NCBI GenBank assembly: GCA_037039685.1
Contig: JAWNGF010000007.1
Location: forward strand, 2,046,001 to 2,110,000
DNA: 64,000 nt
DNA from: Ceratobasidium sp. AG-K
Taxonomy: Eukaryota; Basidiomycota; Agaricomycetes; Cantharellales; Ceratobasidiaceae
Direction of reading: 5' to 3'
Position 1 is the stretch's first letter. The number at the start of each line of letters is the position of its first letter. The translations under genes and the position numbers were made by a program. The notes under the pieces were generated by a model. It was not told the DNA's origin. It did no database searches and worked only from the letters and a program-made list of their open reading frames with translations. Shown piece by piece: positions 23,558 to 34,383 of this stretch.

Positions 23558-25214
23558 CTAGGTTGATGCAGGGGCATGATTTACACCAACGCCGTAGCGA
23601 CTCATTGAAATATTTGGATTCCGCTTTAATTTATCGCAAAGCTGAATCACGGTGGGCCGTTCCTGAGGATTGTCCAGCCAGCATTGTTTTATCAGTTCCC
23701 ACAGTGCATCGTCGCACGCTAAACAACTACACTCGGTTTGCGATTGAGATTGCCGAGTTTTGCACCGAGGTTTTCCTGGACGTTGCCCTCCTGCAACTCG
23801 GAGTGCTACTGCGGGATCCTGTTGCACCTCCGGCCAGGGAATGGAACCAGAAATTAGCTGATGCGCATATAGTATGTTAATCAAGTCAGCAGACAAACGG
23901 GGTTGTTCACTTACCTCGAGCGCAAGCATTCCCCAAGAAAAAATGTCCGCCGACAGTGACACTATCATGGTGTCGGAGCGAAGTTGCTCAGGTGCCATCC
24001 AGCTTTAACCCGTCAATAGTTCATATATAGAAAAAAGCTGGGAGCTTACCGGGTGGTTCCACCGAATGTTGTATCGATAGACATCAAGTCCTTCATGATC
24101 CGGGAGAGTCCAAAGTCGCATATACATGCCCGACCTTCTTGATCAATCAGTACGTTCGTCTAAACCATTTGTTCCGTTTAAGAATACCGAGCTGCAAAAT
24201 GAGTATATCACCTACACCTTTGAGATCTCCGTGCGCGATTGGATTTTCCCGGTCCGCTAAGTAACGCATTCCTTCTGCGACGTCATACAGCTACACCATG
24301 CATGTTAGCATGCACATAACGCCAGGGTCAATCGCAAAGGTTCCGCACAATCTGCAATACATTGATTCCCTCGTTTCGTGCAATGTATTGTGGGGCAGAA
24401 CCATTGGACATGTAGGGTGATACCATTCCTAGGTACTTGTTTTCAACATGCACTACCCCCAGCAAAGGTAAAATGTTAGGATGCACGAGGTCGCGCCATG
24501 CGGCGAGCTCTTTGAGGAACGACTGGAACCAGCAGCCAATAATTTAGCACTTATCAAAGAAGGTAGGTAGCTTGTGATAAGTTAACCCACCTTCTTGCCA
24601 CGAGATGTGCCAGTGATAGTCTGGGAACTCCTTAAGAATTTCACGGCGACATCCTGCTTATTCCATCTCGCCTTCTCCACGTAGCTAAATCCCCCACCAA
24701 GCCATCCGTCACTATTTGGGCGCCAAACTGCATCTTCCAGTATAGGCACGTTTATACGTTGTAGGCTCTCCATTATCTCCGGGTCATGCTCAAACTGTTC
24801 AAAGGATAAGAAAGGACGTGGCCGACTGCTGTTGACTGGGTAGAATGGTCGATCCACGGAGCTCTCTACAGCACTGCATGATAGAGGCGCTTCTACCCGA
24901 GACATTACGCCGATGGTGGGTGCTACGCTCAAATCCCCTTCCTGGTCCGTGCCTTCCGCGGGAACCAACTGGCTCCTGGAATCAGGACCATCGGTGGACT
25001 GGCGCAGCAATCCGTCCTCGGCACTGCTCGGCGCCAAACGGGCTTTTTTCTCGATGCGCACTACGGTGTCGTTTGTGTCGTCGTTTTTCGGTGGCGACCG
25101 CGATCGTTTGCGAATAGCGCCACGGGGCCACCTTGCTAAACGTCCCGAGCCTAACGATTCACCTTCATCCACTGGATCCGCGCGAAACCGGACCATGGGG
25201 CTCTTTGCTCCCAT
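23558..25214 (-). CDS. TKL-type protein kinase (kinase 2 of 3)
   Basis: Six exons: 25214-24591, 24522-24349, 24290-24216, 24159-24050, 24002-23915, 23857-23558; 456 aa. The N-terminal 140 residues are low complexity with a basic cluster (RKRSRSPPK, likely nuclear signal). The kinase domain follows: a glycine-rich loop (GWLGGGFSYVEKA), VAVKFLRSS with the ATP-anchoring Lys, HPNILPLLGVV, the catalytic loop HGDLKGTNVLID (HGD in place of HRD, usual for this basidiomycete TKL group), CDFGLSR, the activation segment TTFGGTTRWMAPEQ, and LIKQCWLDNPQERPT. All catalytic residues are present. Substrate unknown. It is the middle of a tandem of three paralogues on the same strand. Confidence 0.88.
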
Positions 25215-25545
25215 CTATCAAAGTTCCAAGTCAAATCACTTCAGCTATTAGTTAAAAGCGAGGAACGAACCGTTACCTCTACTCGTGGGGACCGGCAACT
25301 CCAAGGAAAAGAATGTCCGCGTCAGGTGATCAATCAAACAACCGCTTTGGGACAAACTGGCCATCCCGAGCGCACCTTGCCTGGACCCAAGCTCCCAATT
25401 TGGAAAGCGCTGGTGCTTATGATAGCAAGCAATCGGCAGCTAGCGCTTCCCATGGAGCTTGGTACAATTGTCCTAGCGCTGTCACAGTACCCTCCCAACT
25501 CTTGCCTCGTTGTGCATAGGGACTCGTTAAAATAATAAAAGTTGC

Positions 25546-27287
25546 TTATATGCATTCTAATGAATGATCGGCCTCATTGGAATTGCGTTGCAAGAGCACC
25601 AATGCGGAGCAGAGTTGAGCAACAGTTGGTCGCTGGCCAGGGTCGTCCAACCAACATTGCTGAATTAAATCCCAAAGCGTATCGCTTCCCGCCAAACATG
25701 CGCACTTGCAGCTAGAACCCCCTATACACTGGCATGGAGGTCGACTTGGGCGTTGACCACGTGCGGCAACCTTGAGTATCACCGCGCTGTCCTGTTGAAC
25801 TTCTGGCCAAGGTATAGACCCAGTCATTAACTACGAGGCCGAGTTAGCTCGGCGAATGACTAGAGCAAAATCGACTTGCCTCGAGGGACAACATTCCCCA
25901 AGAAAATATATCCGCAGGCAATGACACTATCATCGTCTCGGCTCGTAATTGCTCGGGTGCCATCCACCTAAAGCCGCATGCATCCGGTTGCTTCTGACAA
26001 GTGCCGGTCGGGGTGCTTACCGGATTGTCCCGCCAAAGGTCGTGTCAATTGACATGAAGTCCTTCATGAAACGGGATAGCCCAAAGTCGCATATGCACGC
26101 TCGGCCACTCGAGTCGATCAAGACGTTTGCCTGACGATCGCTTAGATACGGTGATTGACGGGTGAGGATCCGGCTTACCCCTTTGAGATCTCCGTGCGCA
26201 ATAGGTGGTTTTTGGGCGGCTAAATGGCTCATGCCTATTGCAACGTCATGTAACTGGGTTCCTGTGTATCAGCACGCGAAGGTTGGGATTTGTTATATAA
26301 CCTACTATTTGAAGGATGTCTGCCTCGGGGTGATTCGCAATATATTTGGATGCAGAACCATTCGGCATGTACGGCGAGACCATTCCGAGGTACATGTTGT
26401 CCACACATACAACCCCGAGAAACGGTAATATGTTGGGATGAGCGAGCTTGCGCCAAGCGATGAGTTCCCGGCGAAATGACTGCAGATTGGTTAGCAACTA
26501 CCTCAAATACAACCAACATGCCTACCTTCTTGCCTCGGTTTACCCCAGAAACGGTCTGCGAGCTTTTCAAAAACTTGACAGCGACGTTTTGTTTATTCCA
26601 TGATGCCTTTTCAACATAACCGAATCCGCCGCGGAGCCCTTCACCATCACTATGCGGTTGCCATACGGCGTTTTCCAATACTGGTACATTAAGGTCTTGT
26701 ATGCTGCTGAGCAATTCCGGATCGTTGTCGAACCGGGCAAACGGCAAGAACGGGCGGGGTCGCCCATTTCCGGCTGGGTAAAAAGGTTGGTCTGCAGAAA
26801 CGGTGGCATCCACGCCCATGTGGCATGACTCGGATACGGCCGTGGTCCCCGAGTCTGTCAAGCCACGGGATGGGTAATTGCAGTGGGAAATACGCCCAGC
26901 GTACTCACCTGAGCTCCATTTTGACGGTCCCGCCTCCTTTTTCTTTGTGGCATCTCGTATTCGTGCAGATCTTCGCGCCCCGACAGCGAGCGAACTTGAG
27001 CTTGGCTGCGGAGGATGCCTCGAGCGGCGTTTGCTCTCTTTGGGTATCAACTCGGCGTGTGAGACGTAGATAGTGGCGTCCGGTACTTCTTGTACATCCG
27101 ACTGTTGACTGGCTGTCGACTTGCGTTTGCGTTTAACTGGGACCGCTTTCTTCGCAACCTGTTTTCTTGGGGCTTTCCCACCGGTCGAAATTCGTGCGTT
27201 TGCAACGTCCGCGCCATGGGTTTCACAAGGACGGCCGTTTCGACAGCTGAATCCAGACTTGAAACCAAGCAGCGGTCGTCGTCGTTG
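25546..27287 (-). CDS. TKL-type protein kinase (kinase 3 of 3), start unresolved
   Basis: Resolved exons: from about 27287 to 26909, then 26854-26526, 26479-26306, 26253-26179, 26130-26021, 25967-25880, 25830-25546. The N-terminal part is basic (KRKRK, ESKRRSRHPP) and no ATG is found in frame; an acceptor-like TAG ends at 27288, so a first exon probably lies further upstream. The kinase domain is intact: VAVKFLKSS, HPNILPFLGVV, HGDLKGANVLID, CDFGLSR, TTFGGTIRWMAPEQ, WDLIQQCWLDDPGQRPT. The intron 25831-25879 uses a GC donor (GCAAGT) where kinase 2 has GT at the same position. Close paralogue of kinase 2. Confidence 0.85.
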
Positions 27288-27334
27288 CTACTGGCTATTA
27301 CCTCGCCGCATAATACTTGCATAATGTAAGCCAA

Positions 27335-29998
27335 GTTGGTGCTGAGGTTAACAGGGTTTGAGGGTCCAGTGCCCCAGCCCTGGGTACATCACATGGGAAG
27401 CGCTATATAAACAGCATTCAATCCAATTCGGGTTCACCGCGCTTCCGTTCTGCTGTTACCATTTTGCGCAGGTGACCGCCGGAAAAGTCTATGTCGGACT
27501 AGAGTGTAGCATGGATGAGAAGTGGATACCACGTGGAAATTACTCCCTCTAACGTGTTTGCACCACCTCTCTTCCAAGCTCTGAGAAAAGATTACCCGAA
27601 CTTATCCGCCCATGCTATTAGGTGGGAAATGCCACCAATCTGAGATTCCCCAATTAGGTATGCAAGATATTTCATCCCACGCAGCGTGTGCCCCTGGTCC
27701 ATGCGTCGCCGCCATTGATTCCCGCCTCGCGATGAGCCGATAGGACTCGAGGCGGGGAGAGAGATCGGCGATGTCTTTGATTCATCGATGCAGCTGTCGA
27801 CTTATCGGCGATGATGTGCGCGCCCTCGCAGTGCGCCTATGCACCAAAATTTCCCGCCTAACCCAAGTTGCGTCGCCGAGTTCGGCCTAGCGATAACGCG
27901 AACCGAGACATCGGCCGTACGAGTGCGAAATCGAAAAACTGAATCCGCATTGTTGTTTTCCATACCGAGTTCCCGCGGCTAGACCCCAACGCAACTAGCA
28001 TTCGCTGCCGACAGGTACACTGCCTGTTTAGGCGAGTCGTACACATGGGTAATTTAACACGTGGATTTTGATTTCGGGAGTATGCGCAGAGGCGGCCCAG
28101 TAGAGTCGAGGGTGAATTATGAGAATGATGGACGTGTGGTACGAGCGCCACTCGGCTCCAATCCTCGCACCCAAGCCGAGCAATAATGTCCAGCTGGCGG
28201 TTGGTCGAGCGTGTGGTAATTAGGCACATATGCTCATCCCCCAGCCGCATGTGTATGTTCAAACTCAGCCGCACTCAAAACACGCAAAGTCAAAATGAAC
28301 CAAATCCGAAGCTTGCAGCTCAAACCGCGAGCTTAAACTCGACGACGGTTCCGGGAAATGAGTTGGATACTCCGCTAGGGACGGCGTATCTGTGTATGCC
28401 ATTTGTCATGGCCAAGCCGTCGAGCGTCCAGCCGGTCTCGTGTGCACCCCTGAGGACCGACCTACCCGCCGTTCGTCCGTTCTACGTAAGTGATGATGTA
28501 AACCACGTTCGTTGGGGAGCGAGAACGAAGGGACCGAGGCGGGAGACGAGTCGGGGGTGGTTATGAGGTAACTCGAGATAAGACTTCGAGTCGAGTTCGG
28601 GATGTGCAAGCTGAACGAAGGAATGTCCGATTCGGCAATAACGCAAACGCCTCTGTCAGGTAGGAAGTACGCATACATTGTCGGCCGTACCTGACAGCGC
28701 ACCTTTGTGGTGCTGCACCGCGAGAACGTATATGCCTTGTTCAATGCGCGTTTCGACACTGAATTGTGGGACTCGAACCTTTGATGCCGCCGTCAGTGGA
28801 ACGAGACCGCTCCACCCAGCCTTTCAATTTTCTCCATTCGTGCCACAATTGAATGGATCTACTTCACCTTTATTCAGTATGATTATTGGCCACGTTGTGG
28901 TGGGATCGGCGCCGTCGCTCAGCGCACGTGTCGCCTTTCGTGGTTAGATGGGGCGCGGTTTGATCCGCGTTGGCGGCGTCGGCAGCGGCCCTGGGTTTGT
29001 GTATGCACATCTAGCCAACAAGTTGGACACTTTGAAAACACAATTTCACTCGAGGATATAATCTAGTTTAGCGGGGGACGGGATTTCAACGGCTTCGAGC
29101 GGCGGCGATATACTAGCCCTGCATGGATGGTTCGGTGGGTGCGACCGCAATGGTGCTGAATTGAGAGGGTGGAAGTCAGTAGAAGCTGCGGGTATGCGCG
29201 GCAGGCACCAATATCATTGGGGTTCCTAGTATGGCGTGGTCAAGATGTGCGCAGAATGGTGGCACAGTTCTAGCCACGGTCTGTATACCCATTCAGGCTT
29301 GTGTACGTCATTCGACAGTCCAGAATGGGTGGAAGCGCTCCCATCACTTGCTAGACTCCAGGCGACATCGGGCATGAAAGATGACAGGGGCGCAAGGTGG
29401 GGCCGACCAGTGGAATGGGATTCGTAGCCGGCGGAGGGGGTGCACAGCCCAGCGAATATGAGCGAGCCGTGTGACACGTGGGGAATCGGGAGGGAGACCG
29501 GGGCAGAGGGCATATGCGGGCACGTGTTGTGGTCTGGAGCGGGAGGCGGGGCGGGGTGCACTTGGGAATTCGGGCGAGGAGGGACTATGGAGAATCGAGC
29601 GACAGGGGGGTTGATCTGGTCCGGCCGAAACGGGAGGGCGAGGATGTGCCATGACGAGGATGGAAGGAGCGAACCCATCGACGGTGCCATGACGGCGGAT
29701 CCCGATTCGGATGCGGACCGACGACCCGGATCGGGGAGCGCTGGGCGCTTGGGCGACGGCGACGACGGGGTGTTTAGTGGCGAGCAGGCAGGTTGGAGCG
29801 GCGGTCGAGTGGGGCAGGCGAGGGCGGGAGGGCGGCGGGGGGGAGGGACGGAAGGGACCGGATAAAGGGTGGATGAATGCGGCCGGATGCAATGTCACGT
29901 TATTTCGTTTGGAAGGTATTAGGTCCGGTATAGTCTCCAGGAACATTGCCCTCTGGTTGCGCTGCACTTGCATTGCTCTCTGACTGTCTCTGGCCACA
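27335..29998. other. Long intergenic region upstream of the GATA factor
   Basis: About 2.6 kb with no gene I can support. Open frames on both strands (for example 29344-30024 minus, 29440-29865 plus) are compositional, lying in a purine-skewed GC-rich stretch just before the GATA gene. GATAAG-type sequences occur (27799 region, 28575 region), the class of site fungal GATA factors bind, but at roughly chance frequency. Confidence 0.4.
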
Positions 29999-32900
29999 AT
30001 GGCCCCATTTGTGCTCAAGTTCAAGGTGCGCCGTCGCTGCCGCTTCCTGTCGGGGCCGCCGCTGACCCGGCGTAGGGCAACAAGTCCTTCTCCCCCTTCT
30101 CCAACCTGACTGACGGCGACGCCCTCACCCGCACCTGGAAGGGTAAGTCACTTGGTTTATTGTTTGCTGGAGTTAACCGCCCGCAGTATGCACCAAGGTT
30201 GCCGCCCACCTCGAGCAGGGCCAGCGACTTGAGAACCTCAGCTGGCGGCTCTGGCACTTGCACAATCTCATGGTCGACTCGGACGCCGACACCAACTCCA
30301 AGTCCCGCCGCGAGTTCAAAAAGCTCTCTCGCCACACGGGTGAACGCGTGAGTATTTTGTAATCATTTCCGCAGTCGCTGGTGGCCAGGTGGTGTTTGGC
30401 AGCGCCCAACTGCAACTCGGGCAGTGGCCGTATGCCGGGTCGGGCACTGGCTGGCCATCACGGCGCCCCAAATTTCCTCAGCCGCACATCTCTCGTATTA
30501 CAAATCACGTCACACAAGACAACTGACTGACAAGACAAATTGTGCATTCATCTCTCCCCACCATTCATCATGCCCCATCACAACCTTCGCTTCCCCCGCT
30601 CCTTTATATCCCCCACCAGCTCGACCGCGACAAAAACCGCGACATTTCCGACCTCCAGGCCCCCAAGTTCACCGCCGAGCGCCTCCGCCAACGCGCCGAC
30701 GAAAAGGAGCGCTGCCGACTCGCCAGCGAAAAGACTGCTCACGCTATGCGCGGACGCGGTATCAGAGGCATGCAGTACACCTTCGCCCTCAAGCCGCCAG
30801 CAGCTACTACCACCACTGTCACTGCCACTCGGCCCAAGCCGTCCACGTCTGGCAGCGGAGCCCGCCCCCGTCGCGCAACCGACGCACACAAGGACAACCA
30901 GGACGGCACTAACCCAGCTGGCCGCCCACGTAGCGCCACCACCACCCAGAACGCCGCGGCCCTTCCGACGAGCGATATCGAGCTTCCGCCGTACGATCCC
31001 AACGACGCAGACGTCGACACGGAGCATGACGAAGATTTGGACATGGACGCACAAGGCTTCGTAGTCACAGCCTCGCCCGACGACTCGGCCCCAGGACAAG
31101 GCATCGTAGGCGAAACCGACATGCTCGAGTTGATGGAAGACAGCGAAGCGAGCCTCCTTCGGTTCGAGACGCTCTTTGGCGGATTCGGGCCCAATCACCT
31201 GCTCGTCAACCCACATGCTCCCTCGTTTACCCAGCCCGCGCTCTCCTATGGCGAAGCGACCGCCTCGGTCAATGGCGGCGACGACGTGAGCGTCGGACGC
31301 CCGACGTTCGAGATTCAGATCGAAGAGCTGCTTAGCGCCGACGATGACGCGAACAAGAATGGCGAAAAGCGAGAGGAGCACTGGTCCAGCACCGACACGG
31401 CAGCCAACACCGACGTCGAAACGTCGGCCAAGCCCCGCATGTCGCGCAGCAACACAGGAAACAGCACCAGCGGGCGTGGATACAACACGGCGACCATGGG
31501 GGTTATCGGCGTGAAACCAGACGCGGACAGCGTGCCTCTCACACACGCCTATGCGCATGGCACCGGGTATAGCGAGGCCAACAGCAACGTTGGGACGCCT
31601 ACGACTACCTCCAACTTCAACTGGGGTGGATCCGGTTCTCCTCCACTCATGCCTGCCCAGTCTGCACCCACAAGCCCCGCGTTTGCGCTCCGTCCAGTTC
31701 GGTACGGCCAGCAAGATAATGCATATCCAGACGGAATCGCCACGTATAATGCCGAGACGTACGACTTTGCTCCGAGCACGACGGGCGTACCACCGCTCAG
31801 TCTCCCCATGTCCTCTTATAGCAATACTCCAACGACCGCTCCGGCCATCAATGGCAAACGCGGAGCAGGCAACAACAGTGGACACTCGCGAGCGCACAGC
31901 ACAGGCACTGTTGCGGGCAATGGCGGGTTCAAGCACCCTGCCACGATTAATATCAATACAACCACTAGTCCGACTTCGAAAACCTCGACCCCGACTTCTT
32001 CCCCAACGAGCCGGAATAACAGCGCCGCAAATAACAACAGTGGACCGAGTGCGACACCACCTCCGACGCGCGGCCGTAGCGGGAGCAACGCAATTCCCTT
32101 GCACGGAAACACGGCCCCAGGCGGGGTCAAGTCTGAATGCGCCAACTGCGGGGCTAATTCGACTCCGCTGTGGAGACGCGGATTGAATGATGAGCTGAAT
32201 TGTGAGTGCCGGGTGATTGATGGCGCTCATTTGCTGACTGGATCAGGCAATGCGTGTGGATTGTATTGCAAGCTTCATAAACGACCGCGTCCGAAGACAC
32301 TGCGCAATTCGGGCGGAGAAGGCGGAACTCGGAATCCTGGGTGGCATGCGCCCCGCGGCGGGAATGGCGAGGCAGAGGCCATGGGTGAACCTGGTTCGTA
32401 TCATTTCTTTCAGTCTGGGCACGTCTTTGTTTTATTCGCTGTCTTGTTCTGCGTACCACGTTCCTCCGCACGTTCTATAACGGCTCCATGCACCTTCCTA
32501 ATCCTCCCTTGTGGGACATTCCGAAGATCCCCCTGGTTTGGGGATCAAGCTGCATTCTTTTCTTCGTCCGCATGGGCCGCATTATCCGTGCTTTCATTCT
32601 TGACTGCTTTCGCTGGCATTTCACGCGCCGTACACTCGGCTATGGTTTGCTCGCCGGACATCGCGGACGCATCCGGACAGTGCTTGGTCGTGTTTGTCCC
32701 GGGGCTGTCGCTCTCGGTTAGGGACCTTGCGTGCCTCGTTGATTTACCAACCCATTTCATCTTGCTCATCCCACTGACCCCCGTATACAGTGTCCTGTTA
32801 CAACTGCCATACCACCGCAACACCGCTCTGGCGAAAAGATGAAGAAGGTCGGACGCTTTGCAACGCGTGAGTGACGTTTTCTGGATTCCCTGTGGGGTCG

Positions 32901-33967
32901 GTCCGGACTCTCCGTCGAGTGATTATTAACAACCCATGTCCCATTTTGCGTGTCTGGACCGATTTGCCACTCGTCATTTGGCCCGATTGACTTTATGTTC
33001 TCTATTGTCCGGGTTTGCTCCGCGCATATAGATGTGGCCTCTAGTAAGTGTTTCTCCACGCGTACTAGACAGGCGCTGATTCCGATTGGCTAGTCTGAAG
33101 CTCCATGGCGAGCGACGCCCGTCCTCGATGAAGTCGGACGTGATTCGCAAGCGGTCCCGACATGACGCACGGCGGCCCGGCAACGGCAACGGTTCGTCCT
33201 CGGCCACGCCATCCGCCAGCCCAGGCGCGAGCCGACGCGCGTCGCCGACTGCCACGTCTCCGACCTTGAACCAGGATACCAGCTCTTTTACCAACAGCGA
33301 GCAGCACATGCCGTACTATGGTCCGTACGACTATTCGCACGCCGGTGGTTCGGGCATGATGGGCGCCGACGAGCAGACGTATCCGATGAGCTATGCGCCC
33401 TCGCCATCGCTCATGTTCCCTCAGTCGGTGGGCTATGCTGGCCAGGTCAACTACAACACCCAGCCGTACTATGGGCCGTTTTTGCCCAACATGATGGACA
33501 CTACGGGCGAGTCTCCCAACGACGGAACCCAGATGGGCAACGCCCACTCGAACGGGATCACGATGAGCCCAGGGCACACGGCGAGCAGCGGGAGCGGACA
33601 GCCGCCCGTACACAAGAAGCGCCGCATGTCGACCGCCGACACGCTCGCCTCGTCTACGTCGGGCTCTGAGCGCTCAGACGGCACCCCGTCGTTCTTGGAC
33701 GACCTCGCCAATCCCAACGTGCCAGATCCTTCGCGCGCGTCCCCCTCGGCGACATTTGTGCCCAACAATTACCAGTACACGTCCTTTTCCCCTTCGCTGA
33801 CATACCCCACTTTGCCCGGCGACGGCGCCACTGGGAACAACATGTCCTACTTCCACCCGCCCATGGTCCTTCCTTGGCTACACAACGACATGCCCCTCAC
33901 CACCGTCGGCGCAAAACCTGAGCCCATTGACGAGCCCATGAGCTCGGGCGAGCTCTCCATGTCGTGA
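29999..33967 (+). CDS. Two-finger GATA transcription factor with AreA-type N-terminal domain
   Basis: Eight exons: 29999-30025, 30076-30142, 30187-30347, 30620-32201, 32247-32384, 32791-32866, 33032-33043, 33094-33967; 978 aa. The N-terminus ([19 protein letters not shown] ... [19 protein letters not shown]) matches the fungal AreA/Gat1 N-terminal domain. A long Ser/Thr/Asn-rich middle follows. Finger 1 is [14 protein letters not shown] ... [18 protein letters not shown]; finger 2 is [18 protein letters not shown] ... [19 protein letters not shown], followed by a basic tail ([11 protein letters not shown]). Finger 2 is assembled across a 12-nt micro-exon. AreA has one finger, siderophore repressors (SRE/URBS1) have two; this protein mixes both layouts, so its role (nitrogen or iron) is left open. 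Introns 32385-32790 (406 nt) and 30348-30619 are long. Confidence 0.88.
33032..33043 (+). other. 12-nt micro-exon inside zinc finger 2 of the GATA gene
   Basis: ATATAG precedes and GTAAGT follows the 12 bases ATGTGGCCTCTA. With the flanking exons it completes Ala-Cys-Gly-Leu-Tyr, including the fourth zinc-binding Cys of finger 2. Without it the finger cannot form. Confidence 0.85.
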
Positions 33968-34383
33968 ATGTGCTCTCAAACGACGCGCGGGGGTGGAACC
34001 AATGTCCCACGCGGATGAATATTTCTTGTTTGTCTAGACTTCACTATCCGTTTGCGGACTATGTTTCCCTCCCTCGTCGATCTGTACTACGTTTTTTTTG
34101 TTCCATATTCTTGTCCAGCGCCAAACTAGGGTCCAACATTTCTCAACTTGCTCTCGATTATGCCATATTGCGGTATCGACTCGGCTCGGCTGCTCTTTTG
34201 GTGTACACTTCCACGTTCAACACGTTCACAGCCAGCACAGCGGTTCTACGCCGTCAAATTTGTTTACTATTTATGTCCCGACCCAGTGGCTCGTCTTTCC
34301 AAATGTCAATGCTTAGGTTTTATTGAAATGAAAATAGTTGAATTTTGTACCCAGTGTTGATCCATGTAATAAACATGTTTGCA

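Noticed and set aside
24216..24290. HGD instead of HRD in the kinases as a sign of pseudokinases
   Set aside because: All three paralogues share HGDL, including the intact ones, so it is a family trait; only Lys and DFG losses were counted as damage.
29226..30024. Overlapping long frames on both strands before the GATA gene
   Set aside because: Purine/pyrimidine-skewed GC-rich DNA gives long frames by composition; none has a domain.
30578..32230. 550-codon open frame on the minus strand
   Set aside because: It is the antisense shadow of the GATA factor; the plus strand carries the AreA-type domain and both zinc fingers.
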